From NCBI GenBank assembly GCA_948500755.1, contig CAOOYH010000008.1, positions 9,630-73,629 of the forward strand: a stretch of DNA of 64,000 nucleotides, given 5' to 3'. The notes under the pieces are model-generated. The model worked only from the letters and a program-made list of their open reading frames with translations, did not search any database and was not told the origin of the DNA. This DNA comes from an uncultured Lactobacillus sp. Its GTDB lineage: Bacteria; Bacillota; Bacilli; Lactobacillales; Lactobacillaceae. Both the position numbers and the translations under genes were made by a program. Shown here piece by piece: positions 25,754 through 34,424 of this stretch; position 1 is the first letter of the stretch; the number at the start of each line of letters is the position of its first letter.

Positions 25754-26323
25754 TTAGTACCAATTTATTTGATTAAATGGGAAATACCGTAATTTTACCT
25801 CACCAATAATATCTTGTCTCTTGATAAATCCAATCATTCGGGAATCTTTAGAGACATTGCGGTGATCACCCATTACAAAGTAACAATTTTTAGGAACGCG
25901 TTTTACATGATAAAGTTGTTCTAAACTAAAATTGTTAGTGTAAAGCTGACCTTTGGAAAGCTTTTTCTTGTACTCAGTCAAATATGGTTCTTTAATTGGC
26001 TTCCCATTAATATACATTACATCATTTTTTGATTTAATGCTGTCTCCAGGCACTCCAATAATTCTTTTAATATATAGGGCACCTGGTTCATCTGGGGCTT
26101 TTAATATTACAATATCGCCCCGAGAAAGTTTAGAATGTCGTACTGCAATAACTCGGTCATTATTTTCAAAAGTTGGCTGCATCGATGGTCCACTGATAGT
26201 TTCATTAGCAAGTAAAAATCGAAATACAACTAAATATAATCCAATAATTATAATTGCTAAAATAAATACTTGTAGGAGCCAGTGACCAAAAGATTCAGCC
26301 GATTCAGTTTTATGTTTTGCCAT
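25754..26323 (-). CDS. lepB: Signal peptidase I
   Basis: Membrane-bound serine/lysine protease that removes Sec signal peptides. 189 residues: one N-terminal membrane anchor (about residues 16-39), the nucleophile block ISGPSMQPTF with Ser47, box D ALYIKRIIGVPGD with the general base Lys86, and GDHRNVSKDSRMIGFI near the C-terminus. The frame extends nine codons upstream, but ATG at 26321-26323 has AAGGAGC at ideal spacing. It is the first gene of a leftward two-gene unit. Confidence 0.95.
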   Translation of the reverse strand: MAKHKTESAESFGHWLLQVFILAIIIIGLYLVVFRFLLANETISGPSMQPTFENNDRVIAVRHSKLSRGDIVILKAPDEPGALYIKRIIGVPGDSIKSKNDVMYINGKPIKEPYLTEYKKKLSKGQLYTNNFSLEQLYHVKRVPKNCYFVMGDHRNVSKDSRMIGFIKRQDIIGEVKLRYFPFNQINWY

Positions 26324-26412
26324 ATTTTTGCTCCTTAATTTTTGCATCACTTTTATTATACCTGTTTTTATTTCTTTTGAATGGTAAAATCATTGCATAA
26401 GGAAGATATAAA

Positions 26413-27141
26413 ATGAAGAAATATCAAAGTAAACTTAACAAATTAGACAAAGAACTCAATTATTTACCACTTCATGAGCAAGTGATTGCCATTAATAATA
26501 TAATTACTAACCTAGAGAAGGGAAAAATTTTACAAAAATCACCTAATTCACTTGGCTTTTTACCCGATAGCTTAGATATAATGATAGAGAATACGGCAAG
26601 CAGCGAGAAGGCCCAAGAAGTAAATAATTTACTGAATAATTTTCGTAGCTTTCTTTCAAGAGAATACGGAATCTGGTCTTTGCCAAATTTGGAAACTGCT
26701 AAGTTAATCAAACAAGAATATAATGTTAAATCAAGCTTAGAAATTATGGCGGGAAATGCATATTGGTCAAAAGCCCTAAGTGAAGTTGGCGTAAAAGTGA
26801 TAGCGAGCGATTCTTTTACTTGGGCGAAAAGTTCAACAACGGGTGAATCTCCGATTTTTGCAACAGAAAATTTGGATGCCCTAAGTGCGATTAAGAAGCA
26901 TCCCGAAGTTGATCTAATTATTTGCTCTTGGGCGCCCAATTTTGGGGAAGATGACGTAAATATTCTCAATCTTTATCGTCAGCTTGATTATCAGCCAGTT
27001 TTATTATTTATTGGTGAAAAATTTGGAGCAACCAATTCTACTACTTTTTGGCAAGAGGCAAAAACTACGACTAATAAAAAGGTTAATCGGAGTTTTCGAA
27101 GCTTTGATTTCATTGATGAAAAGGTGTTTGAAGTAAAATAA
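26413..27141 (+). CDS. Putative SAM-dependent methyltransferase-like protein
   Basis: 242 residues, soluble. The N-terminal 100 residues are helical and unrecognised; from about residue 108 the sequence SSLEIMAGNAYWSKALSEVG resembles Rossmann methyltransferase motif I, followed by VKVIASDSFTW (motif II acidic residue) and VDLIICSWAPN (motif IV region). The assignment rests on this motif order only and the target is unknown. The stop shares one base with the next start, so the three genes 26413-29509 form one operon ending in rsmF. Confidence 0.6.
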   Translation: MKKYQSKLNKLDKELNYLPLHEQVIAINNIITNLEKGKILQKSPNSLGFLPDSLDIMIENTASSEKAQEVNNLLNNFRSFLSREYGIWSLPNLETAKLIKQEYNVKSSLEIMAGNAYWSKALSEVGVKVIASDSFTWAKSSTTGESPIFATENLDALSAIKKHPEVDLIICSWAPNFGEDDVNILNLYRQLDYQPVLLFIGEKFGATNSTTFWQEAKTTTNKKVNRSFRSFDFIDEKVFEVK

Positions 27142-28118
27142 TGAAAATAAAACGACTTATTCTTTTAATAATTTCTTTTTTAGCTTTCTTAGGACTAGGC
27201 TTAATTTTGTCACGTCAGCAGTCCCAGAGAGCTGATCAAGTTTTAAGTAATAACGGTTTATCAAGCACATATTATGTTTTTAATCCTAAGAAAAAACACA
27301 ATATTAAACAGTTCCTAACTTATGTTAATAAAAATTTCTCTCATGATAAGGTGCAGATTCACTTTGAATCGGACTATATCCCAGACCGCGTTTTAATTTG
27401 GGCTAACTATAATTTGAAAAGTCAACCGCTTGCTAAGGGAAGTTCTAGGTACTTTAGTAAAAATGACTTTGATGGAACAATTCCTTTTGCAGTTATTTCA
27501 TCTGATACTAAACATAGAGTTGTAACCTTACAAAATAATCATTATTTAAAAGAGAATAATGATTATATCACAATTATTGGTGAGTTAAAGAAAAATAATG
27601 AAAGTCAAAACGGTCAGGCTGTTTATTATCTTTCAACTGGAATTAACCAACCAACTGCAAAAGAATCAATTACCAACTATAAGGTAGTAGTAGATGGGTT
27701 GAATAAAAACGAGGCGAATGCTTTACAACATTATCTCCGGGGAAGTATGCAGATTAAGGACTTTAGTAAAACCTACAATAAGCAGCACGGGATCAGTCCA
27801 ACTAAGAAATTAATCGGCGCAATTTTCTGTGTTGTAATTGCACTGATAGTTGCAGCAATTGCCGCTGTGCTAGCTGAAAATCCCGTAAATTTAAAATATG
27901 TTCCTGGCAAAATATGGGCTCATTTATTAGCTGATTCTGGTTTACGTTTCTTTTTAGCCAATGGAATAATTGTTATTTTGACTAGTTTAGGCTTACAAAC
28001 GTGGAGTTTTTATTCTAATCATAGTCAGCTATATGTCTTATTTTTAGTCGTTTTTGCAATGCAGATTATTACTTATGTATTAATGCTGCTGTTAATAAAA
28101 ATTAAGAAGGAAAAATAA
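27141..28118 (+). CDS. Membrane protein with FtsX/MacB-like topology, unknown function
   Basis: 325 residues. A membrane segment at residues 5-23 is followed by about 200 extracytoplasmic residues, then three hydrophobic segments (roughly 225-247, 265-290, 297-320). One helix, a large outside domain and three C-terminal helices is the topology of MacB/FtsX-type permeases, but I see no clear family motif and no ATPase gene next to it. It overlaps both neighbours by one base, indicating tight coupling with the methyltransferase-like gene and rsmF. Confidence 0.7.
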   Translation: MKIKRLILLIISFLAFLGLGLILSRQQSQRADQVLSNNGLSSTYYVFNPKKKHNIKQFLTYVNKNFSHDKVQIHFESDYIPDRVLIWANYNLKSQPLAKGSSRYFSKNDFDGTIPFAVISSDTKHRVVTLQNNHYLKENNDYITIIGELKKNNESQNGQAVYYLSTGINQPTAKESITNYKVVVDGLNKNEANALQHYLRGSMQIKDFSKTYNKQHGISPTKKLIGAIFCVVIALIVAAIAAVLAENPVNLKYVPGKIWAHLLADSGLRFFLANGIIVILTSLGLQTWSFYSNHSQLYVLFLVVFAMQIITYVLMLLLIKIKKEK

Positions 28119-29509
28119 TGTCATTACCGATTGAGTTTGTTGAAAAATATAAAAATTTATTGGGAGAAGAAGAAAGTAGTAAATTCTTCACTGCAATTGA
28201 TAGTCCAAGTAAAAAAGGATTTCGTTTAAACCCACTAAAGAATAATTATCAGGATGTGCAATATAGTCTTAAAGAACCAATTGAATTTACTAAGGACGGA
28301 TATTATGGAGAAATTTCAGGGCGTGATAGTGAATGGACAGGCGGCTATGTTTACTCCCAAGATCCATCGGCCATGTATCCAGCAGTTTCTCTTAATGTAA
28401 AACCTGGCGATAAGGTACTGGATTTATGTGCTGCTCCAGGCGGCAAATCAACTGCATTAGCGAGTTTACTAGATGATACAGGGCTCTTAGTAGCTAATGA
28501 AATTTCAAAAAGTAGAGCAAAAGATTTGAGAGAAAATCTAGAAAGATGGGGAGCTACAAATGTTGTAGTCACTAATGAAAGCCCTGATCGCTTATCAAAA
28601 AAATTAACCCACTTTTTTGATAAGATTTTAGTTGATGCACCGTGTTCTGGAGAAGGGATGTTTAGAAAAGATCCTGCTGCGACACAATATTGGTCTCCTG
28701 AGTATGTTCTAACATGCCAAACTAGGCAAAAAGAAATTCTAAGTGAAGCAATGAAGATGTTAAAGCCGGGCGGAGAGATCGTCTATTCTACTTGTACATA
28801 TTCTCCAGAAGAAGATGAAGAAATAGTAGCGTGGCTAGTTGAGAATTATCCGTTAGAAATCGAACCTCTTAAGCTCTATTCCGGAATGTCGGCTGGTAGA
28901 CCAGATTGGTCAAAGTCTAACATGCCAGAATTAAAGGAAACGGTTAGACTCTGGTTTCAAAATGGAGTGGGTGAAGGACAGTTTGTTGCTCATCTAAAAA
29001 ATATTGAAGAGAATCAAGAGATTTCAACTAAGGCTAAAAAGAGAAAGAACAAACGCCAGAAAAAGAGCACAATTACACGTTTAAATAAAGATGAGATTAG
29101 TGTGGTTGCAAAAGTATTAGATAATTTTGCTCTACCATCTAGTTTAGAAAATTGGCAAAATGAGGTTTTGCAAAGTAATGGTCACGTCTTTGTACCAGCT
29201 CTTGACCCAGACATGCTAACTGAACTACATGTTCTAAATAATGGTGTTGAATTAGGGTTACTTAAGAAAAAGCGCTTTGAGCCGAGTCATCAACTAGCTG
29301 AGGTATTAGGACAAAAAGAACAAAAACAACTTATTAATTTTGAAGATAAGGTAGATTATGAGCGCTATATACATGGAGAAACGATTAAGGTAGATAGTAA
29401 TTTGCGCGGCTTTGTTTTGGTTGCTTATCAAGACCATATTTTCAGTTTTGGAAAAATTGGAAATGATCAAATTTTAAAGAACTTCTATCCAAAAGGTTTA
29501 AGAAAATAA
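28118..29509 (+). CDS. rsmF: 16S rRNA m5C methyltransferase of the RsmF/NOL1-NOP2-Sun family
   Basis: RNA cytosine-5 methyltransferase, 463 residues. The SAM motif LDLCAAPGGKS is at 101-111; the two catalytic cysteines are in DAPCSGEGMF (Cys176) and STCTYSP (Cys226). A lysine/arginine-rich linker near residue 308-325 precedes a C-terminal domain of about 140 residues that corresponds to the PUA-like RNA-binding region of RsmF/YebU-type enzymes. The start ATG 28118 overlaps the preceding stop. A terminator follows. Confidence 0.9.
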   Translation: MSLPIEFVEKYKNLLGEEESSKFFTAIDSPSKKGFRLNPLKNNYQDVQYSLKEPIEFTKDGYYGEISGRDSEWTGGYVYSQDPSAMYPAVSLNVKPGDKVLDLCAAPGGKSTALASLLDDTGLLVANEISKSRAKDLRENLERWGATNVVVTNESPDRLSKKLTHFFDKILVDAPCSGEGMFRKDPAATQYWSPEYVLTCQTRQKEILSEAMKMLKPGGEIVYSTCTYSPEEDEEIVAWLVENYPLEIEPLKLYSGMSAGRPDWSKSNMPELKETVRLWFQNGVGEGQFVAHLKNIEENQEISTKAKKRKNKRQKKSTITRLNKDEISVVAKVLDNFALPSSLENWQNEVLQSNGHVFVPALDPDMLTELHVLNNGVELGLLKKKRFEPSHQLAEVLGQKEQKQLINFEDKVDYERYIHGETIKVDSNLRGFVLVAYQDHIFSFGKIGNDQILKNFYPKGLRK

Positions 29510-29510
29510 A

Positions 29511-29536
29511 AAACTGGCTGAGAAGCCAGTTTTTTT
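29511..29536. terminator. Terminator between rsmF and the convergent YbjQ gene
   Basis: Perfect 9-bp stem AAACTGGCT / AGCCAGTTT with a GAGA tetraloop (29511-29532), then TTTT. Confidence 0.9.
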
Positions 29537-29539
29537 AGA

Positions 29540-29866
29540 TTAATCAATAAATTTAACAGCAGTTCCGTAAGCAACGACAGATTGCATATCGCCAGCAATT
29601 GAGCCTGAATCAAAACGCATCATAACTACGGCATTAGCACCCATTTCGGAGGCATTTTGACGAAGACGAGCAATTGATTGATCTCTTGATTCAGTTAACA
29701 TTGACGTATAAGCCTTAATTTCACCACCGACAATACTTTTTAAGCCAGCACCAAAATCTCGAATTGCATTTTTGGATTGAGTTGTAACTCCAAATACTTC
29801 ACCGATAATTTCATATTTTCTGCCCGGAATATTTTCAGTAGTTGTTACTAAAATTTGGTCTGCCAT
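29540..29866 (-). CDS. YbjQ/UPF0145 family protein
   Basis: 108 residues, UPF0145 (DUF74) family. Characteristic blocks are ILVTTTENIPGRKYEIIGEV at the N-terminus, SIVGGEIKAYTSML and the C-terminal GANAVVMMRFDSGSI ... VVAYGTAVKF. Members form a pentameric fold sometimes described as heavy-metal binding; no function is proven. The ribosome binding site AGGAGGACAAAG precedes the ATG on the minus strand, and a consensus-like promoter lies upstream. Confidence 0.9.
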   Translation of the reverse strand: MADQILVTTTENIPGRKYEIIGEVFGVTTQSKNAIRDFGAGLKSIVGGEIKAYTSMLTESRDQSIARLRQNASEMGANAVVMMRFDSGSIAGDMQSVVAYGTAVKFID

Positions 29867-29895
29867 TTCTTTGTCCTCCTAAAAATATTTTCTTA

Positions 29896-29924
29896 ATTAT
29901 ACTGAATCAAAAACATGAAGACAA
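29896..29924 (-). promoter_or_regulatory. Promoter of the YbjQ gene
   Basis: On the minus strand: TTGTCT (29924-29919), 17-base spacer, TATAAT (29901-29896), about 30 bases before the start codon. Confidence 0.75.
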
Positions 29925-29949
29925 TTATTTTTGTATAATTAAGAAAAAA

Positions 29950-29967
29950 GTAAGTACAGCTACTTAC
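29950..29967. promoter_or_regulatory. Perfect short palindrome upstream of the DUF218 gene
   Basis: GTAAGTA-CAGC-TACTTAC (7-bp arms). It lies between a TATAAT (29934-29939, plus strand) and the ribosome binding site AAGGTGG, so it could be an operator or a 5' hairpin in the leader. No T run follows. Confidence 0.4.
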
Positions 29968-29993
29968 ACTAGAATAAGGTGGTGAAATGATAA

Positions 29994-31034
29994 GTGATCT
30001 TATCATTTTCAATTGTATTAGTTTTATTTTTACTGGCATTAGGAACATTTCTCTGGGTTTTAACCCACGAGAGGCGAAGTTTATGGTCAGGAATGACTTT
30101 AGTATGGACAATAATTACTTTTGGCTTATTCACAGCTGTTAGTTTACTAATTGCTGCTGAAGTTTTTCCTATTACTCATCAAGTTATTTTGCTTATTTTT
30201 GTGCTAATTTTACTGGCAATAATGTTTTCCGTTGTGGCCTTTATTGCGACTTTGATCATTATGTTTATTTACGATGGGATTAAGATTTTAATTCGCGAAG
30301 GTAATCGCTGGACCAACTTCTTATCGTTAGCAATGGGTATCGGAATTATTGCTTACTTATTTCTCTTTCCATTAGTCGGAAAATTAACCCATAATAATTT
30401 TGGAACTTACATATATTTGTTTATTAACCTCGTAATAATTTATCTGATTTTTATTATGATGATGTATACTTTAACTTCTTGGATTAATCTAGTGAATATT
30501 AAGACTAAGAAGTTGGACTACGTGGTTGTACTTGGAGCAGGTTTAATGGGAAAAAAGGTAACACCACTTCTTGCTGCAAGAATCAATCGCGGAATAGAGG
30601 TATATCGTCGTAATCCTGGCTCAAAAATCATTATGTCAGGTGGACAAGGACCAGGTGAAGAAATTTCTGAAGCAGTGGCAATGGCAAAATATGCCGAAGA
30701 AAAAGGTATTTCGAAGCAAGATATTATTGTTGAAGATAAGTCAAAGACAACCAGAGAAAATTTGATTTTTTCACATAGATTGATGAAGCCAGATTCTCGT
30801 TTTGCCATTGTAACTAATTCTTACCATGTATATCGTGCCCTAGTTTTAGCAAAAAGATTAGGTCTACAGTGTATTGGCTATGGTGCAAAAACAAAGTGGT
30901 ACTTTACCTTAAATGCCTTTGTACGTGAATTTATTGCCTACTTAACAATTACTTGGCGCTTGCAATTAAGCGTTGTGGGATGCATTGGATTAGGAGTTGT
31001 AGGATTAGCAATATTGAGGCAAATTATAAGATGA
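29994..31034 (+). CDS. Membrane protein with C-terminal DUF218 (YdcF/ElyC-like) domain
   Basis: 346 residues. About five membrane helices occupy the first 165 residues; the rest is a DUF218 domain: DYVVVLGAGLMG, ARINRGIEVY, IIMSGGQGPGEEISEA, VEDKSKTTRENLIFS, and FAIVTNSYHVYRAL. Relatives such as ElyC act in envelope polysaccharide metabolism, but no activity is certain here. A short hydrophobic segment closes the protein. The GTG start 29994 follows AAGGTGG; no ATG in frame is upstream. It overlaps the HAD gene by 4 bases. Confidence 0.88.
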   Translation: MILSFSIVLVLFLLALGTFLWVLTHERRSLWSGMTLVWTIITFGLFTAVSLLIAAEVFPITHQVILLIFVLILLAIMFSVVAFIATLIIMFIYDGIKILIREGNRWTNFLSLAMGIGIIAYLFLFPLVGKLTHNNFGTYIYLFINLVIIYLIFIMMMYTLTSWINLVNIKTKKLDYVVVLGAGLMGKKVTPLLAARINRGIEVYRRNPGSKIIMSGGQGPGEEISEAVAMAKYAEEKGISKQDIIVEDKSKTTRENLIFSHRLMKPDSRFAIVTNSYHVYRALVLAKRLGLQCIGYGAKTKWYFTLNAFVREFIAYLTITWRLQLSVVGCIGLGVVGLAILRQIIR

Positions 31035-31843
31035 AAAATATAAAAATAATCGCAATTGATGTTGATGGTACATTATTAAATTCTAAAAAAGAACTGACTC
31101 CAAAAGTAAGAAATGCAATTTTAAAAGCAAAAAGTGCAGGGATAAAAATTGTTATTGCTACAGGTCGACCATTGAGCGGAGTAGAAAAGATTCTGACTGA
31201 GTTAGGTTTAAATGATCAAGAAGATCAATACGTCGTTTGTTTTGGAGGCGGAGTAGTAGAAACAACTGCGGGAAATGTCTTATTTGAGAAAAAATTAACC
31301 TATGACAATTATCTAGATTTAGAGACAATTTCCTTAAAATTAGGTTTACACTTCCATGCATCAGCACCAGATAGAATTTATACCGCAGATCGAGATATTG
31401 GCGACTACACTTTATATGAGGCGAACTTAGTTAATTTAGGTATTTCGTATCGTACACCAGCTGAAATGAAGGATATTCCAATTATTAAGTGCATGTATGT
31501 AGATGAGAAAGATTTGTTAGATCAAAAAATTGCTGATCATAGACCTTTTGCTCATCTGGATGATGAAATTACTTTTACTAAAACAGCACCGTTTTATTAT
31601 GAAGCCAATCCTAAAGGTGTTTCTAAAGGAAATGCTTTAAAATTTCTTTGTCACAAATTGAATTTAAGTAGTGAGAATTTGATGGCTATTGGAGATGAAG
31701 AAAATGATCTAAGCATGATTAAACTTGCAGGTATTGGTGTAGCAATGGGTAATGCAGTGCCTGCTGTGAAAGAAGCAGCTCAAAGAGTAACAAGTGATTG
31801 TGATCATGATGGTGTAGCCGAGGCAATTGAAAAAATTTTATAA
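31031..31843 (+). CDS. Cof-type HAD-superfamily sugar phosphatase
   Basis: 270 residues, HAD superfamily, subfamily IIB. Motif I is AIDVDGTLLNS with Asp10 (nucleophile) and Asp12; motif II is IVIATGRP; the cap domain is in the middle; motif III lysine is in NPKGVSKGNALKFL; motif IV is MAIGDEENDLSMI. This is the YidA/Cof type, acting on sugar or other small phosphates. ATG 31031 is chosen over longer upstream readings that would overlap the DUF218 gene far more. Confidence 0.92.
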   Translation: MKNIKIIAIDVDGTLLNSKKELTPKVRNAILKAKSAGIKIVIATGRPLSGVEKILTELGLNDQEDQYVVCFGGGVVETTAGNVLFEKKLTYDNYLDLETISLKLGLHFHASAPDRIYTADRDIGDYTLYEANLVNLGISYRTPAEMKDIPIIKCMYVDEKDLLDQKIADHRPFAHLDDEITFTKTAPFYYEANPKGVSKGNALKFLCHKLNLSSENLMAIGDEENDLSMIKLAGIGVAMGNAVPAVKEAAQRVTSDCDHDGVAEAIEKIL

Positions 31844-31849
31844 GCAAAT

Positions 31850-31885
31850 AATAAGGCTTTTGGATTAAGTTCCAAAAGCCTTATT
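31850..31885. terminator. Bidirectional terminator between convergent genes
   Basis: Perfect 15-bp stem AATAAGGCTTTTGGA / TCCAAAAGCCTTATT (31850-31864 with 31871-31885). A short AT-rich tail follows on both sides. Confidence 0.85.
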
Positions 31886-31892
31886 TAATTTG

Positions 31893-33488
31893 TTAACGAT
31901 GTTTAGACGGAATTTTTGATTTTCTTTGTTTAAATAACTCCATTATTAGCTGGAAGAGGCCATAAATGATCAGTAAAATTCCTAAAATAATGACTGCTTG
32001 GCGACTGAAGTAATTAGGATTTACAATTACGATAACGCCAGCTGCGAAAGCAATTAAACTTTCAACCACATCAATGATATTTTTGAAAATTCCATTTTTC
32101 TTATTTTTAACGATTACATTACGTAATCTGACATATGCAAAACCGATCAAGAAGATCCCTAGAACATAGTGAGCTAAGAAAGCCAATAAACGGTTATTAG
32201 AAATAATTGCAACAGCTAAGCCAAAAACAATGAGATAAGTAATAATAAAGAATTGCTTTGACTTAGGCACTAAATGGGAGTTAGCAGCTGTAACAATATG
32301 ATAACCACTCCATCCAATACAAAAGACGCCAACTATTCCTCCAAATGCTCGATAGGCATAATCTGGAATCATCAGGTTTACAATACCAAGAATAATTAAT
32401 ACCCATCCAATAATTGAATTGGGATTTATAAATAATTTTTCTAGATGAGTAGCTTTAATGCTATGCCAGATAGTTTCCCATAAACTTCCGAGAACAAATC
32501 GCGTTCTTCTAGACGAATTAGTAAGAGAGAAAAGAATAGCGCCAAAACCACCAAAACCATTTTTATTAAGTTCTGTAATTTTGGTTGCTCCACTAGCTGC
32601 AAAAGCATTAAATAGATCATTTGTTAGGGCTTCACGTTCTTGAAGATTTGCTTCACCAATCCATTGATTTATGATTTGATTATATATTTTAGAAGTTGGA
32701 TTGCGATGAGCTCTAGTAATAAAGTGAGAACCCGATACTTCCCAGCTCATTGGATCATGTTGAGCTAGTTTTGGCCGATCACTAACTAAAATTGTTGGGG
32801 TAATGTTTTCTGGCTCAAAAAGCCGGCCAATGATACTAAATTCAGGCACATAACGTTTTAATTTATCAGTAACTCCATCAACTTGAGTACTAAGTCCCGG
32901 ACTATCAAAAGTGTAAATAGTTTTGATTTGATTTTTTAAGTCATCAGGTAGGTTAACTGCCGCGTATTCAGCAAGATTACCACCTTTGGAGTGGCCAGCT
33001 AAACTGTAGACTTGTTTAGTAGTCTTTAAAATATTTGTCAGATACTTCAGAGCATATTTTTGTGCACCGGTTGTTCTAAAACTAATTTCAAAATCTTCTT
33101 TCCAGCCAACTAAGCTGTCATCTGTTCCTCGAAAGGAAATAAAATTAGTATCATTATCTAGACTAATTTTGATCGCAGAAAATTGTATTCTATCAGTAAG
33201 AACATCTACAAAGTAGGATAATTTCGCATCTCCAAAACGAACAGAATTTGCCATTAATTTTAGTAAATCTTGATACTTATAATGGTCGAGATGTTGATTT
33301 GAAGAATTAAAATATTTCTTAGCGGCTTCCTTTATTGAAATCTCTTTATTAGAATCAGGGACAATTCCGTCAAGATGAATATAAGAAAACGTGGCAATTA
33401 CTAATGCATCAACTTCGTCAAAGGGTCGTACAGAAAGGGAAATATCGCCACGCCATTTTATGTAAGACAAAATATTATTTGTATCCAT
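31893..33488 (-). CDS. Lipase-like (Mbeg1-type, DUF2974) protein fused to an HdeD-like membrane domain
   Basis: 531 residues in two parts. The first 330 form an alpha/beta hydrolase of the Mbeg1/DUF2974 type: ISFRGTDDSLVGWKEDF around 117-133, nucleophile elbow SLAGHSKGGNLAEYAAV with Ser167, and YTFDSPGLS further on; the catalytic histidine is likely in the SGSHFITRAHRN region. From about residue 355 there are six hydrophobic segments with the repeated pattern GWVLIILGIVNLMIPDYAYR and ILGILLIIYGLFQLI of HdeD/DUF308 proteins. A membrane-tethered cytoplasmic esterase is likely. The ribosome binding site AAGGACGG precedes the ATG. Confidence 0.8.
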   Translation of the reverse strand: MDTNNILSYIKWRGDISLSVRPFDEVDALVIATFSYIHLDGIVPDSNKEISIKEAAKKYFNSSNQHLDHYKYQDLLKLMANSVRFGDAKLSYFVDVLTDRIQFSAIKISLDNDTNFISFRGTDDSLVGWKEDFEISFRTTGAQKYALKYLTNILKTTKQVYSLAGHSKGGNLAEYAAVNLPDDLKNQIKTIYTFDSPGLSTQVDGVTDKLKRYVPEFSIIGRLFEPENITPTILVSDRPKLAQHDPMSWEVSGSHFITRAHRNPTSKIYNQIINQWIGEANLQEREALTNDLFNAFAASGATKITELNKNGFGGFGAILFSLTNSSRRTRFVLGSLWETIWHSIKATHLEKLFINPNSIIGWVLIILGIVNLMIPDYAYRAFGGIVGVFCIGWSGYHIVTAANSHLVPKSKQFFIITYLIVFGLAVAIISNNRLLAFLAHYVLGIFLIGFAYVRLRNVIVKNKKNGIFKNIIDVVESLIAFAAGVIVIVNPNYFSRQAVIILGILLIIYGLFQLIMELFKQRKSKIPSKHR

Positions 33489-33703
33489 ATTTCATCCGTC
33501 CTTTCTGCCAATTGTAATTTCATTATATAGATAAATGTTGTATTTTTTATTAACGAATTGCTAATAAAAAAGAAAATCACTTACTCTCCTTAAGTCTACC
33601 ACATGGTAAATAAGGCGATTAAGTAACTTGCAGTATTGATAAATATTTGTAGCCAGTTTGAAATTAAAGAAAATTTTATTAATAAAATAGCTGGAAATAA
33701 ATA
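33489..33703. other. AT-rich intergenic stretch
   Basis: No gene is seen. It holds the upstream region of the leftward lipase-like gene (a TATATAAT on the minus strand near 33515, without a clear -35). Confidence 0.4.
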
Positions 33704-33734
33704 AAGAGACTGAAAATAAAAAATCAGTCTCTTT
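33704..33734. terminator. Terminator downstream of pyrE
   Basis: Stem AAAGAGACTGA / TCAGTCTCTTT (33704-33714 with 33724-33734). T residues occur on either side; on the minus strand it ends the pyrF-pyrE transcript. Confidence 0.8.
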
Positions 33735-33761
33735 TTAAATTAACTATTTTTAAATTAACTA
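33732..33761. repeat. 15-bp tandem duplication
   Basis: Two adjacent identical copies of TTTTTAAATTAACTA (33732-33746 and 33747-33761) between the pyrE stop and its terminator. Probably a replication slip; no function inferred. Confidence 0.8.
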
Positions 33762-33784
33762 TATGATGATAATCTTATTTAGAT

Positions 33785-34423
33785 TTAACTGTTAAATTTT
33801 TTACCCCAAGCCCATGGATCTTCATGCCAGGTTTTTAAAATATCATATTGGTCACTGGTAATATGACCGGATTCATTTTCTTTTTTAAGTAATTCAGGAT
33901 AAGAAAGAAGGGGAGTATATTTTACATTTGCCTCTTTAAAGTTTTCTTTTGCATCTGGCAAATAATAAGTGAAGATTGAAGCAACCCCAGCTACTTTTCC
34001 GCCATCTTTTTCAGTAGCTTTAACTGCGTTTAAAACTGATCCACCAGTGGTAATTAGATCGTCAATTAAGACAATTTGATCATTTTCTGAAAAACGACCT
34101 TCAATTTGACGGCCTTTACCGTGATCTTTAGGTTTTGGACGAACATAAATCATTGGTAAATGTAATTTTTCGGCAACTAAAGCAGCATGAGGAATACCAG
34201 CAGTTGCAACTCCGCCAATAATAGTTGCTTGAGGAAATTCTGCCGTAATTAGGTTGGATAGATCACTAGCAATCATATCACGCAGGTCTGGGTAAGAAAC
34301 AGTTAACCGAAGATCGGTATAGATTGGTGAAAGCATTCCACTTGCATAAGTGAAAGGTTTATCAGGAGAAATAGTAATAATTTTTTCTTTGATTAATTGA
34401 CTAATAATTTGATCTTTATGCAT
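33785..34423 (-). CDS. pyrE: Orotate phosphoribosyltransferase
   Basis: Transfers phosphoribose from PRPP to orotate, giving OMP. 212 residues. The N-terminal ALKEKIITISPDKPFTY-like start (here LIKEKIITISPDKPFTYASG) and YTDLRLTVSYP are typical; the PRPP-binding loop is QIVLIDDLITTGGSVLNAV, and the mobile catalytic loop with KDHGKGRQIEG lies before it. It starts one base downstream of the pyrF stop, so the two form one leftward operon under the PyrR-type leader at 35142-35235. Confidence 0.96.
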   Translation of the reverse strand: MHKDQIISQLIKEKIITISPDKPFTYASGMLSPIYTDLRLTVSYPDLRDMIASDLSNLITAEFPQATIIGGVATAGIPHAALVAEKLHLPMIYVRPKPKDHGKGRQIEGRFSENDQIVLIDDLITTGGSVLNAVKATEKDGGKVAGVASIFTYYLPDAKENFKEANVKYTPLLSYPELLKKENESGHITSDQYDILKTWHEDPWAWGKKFNS

Positions 34424-34424
34424 G

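Noticed and set aside
26472..26969. 165-codon minus-strand ORF
   Set aside because: Antisense to the methyltransferase-like gene, no ribosome binding site, and the plus-strand frame has good operon coupling.
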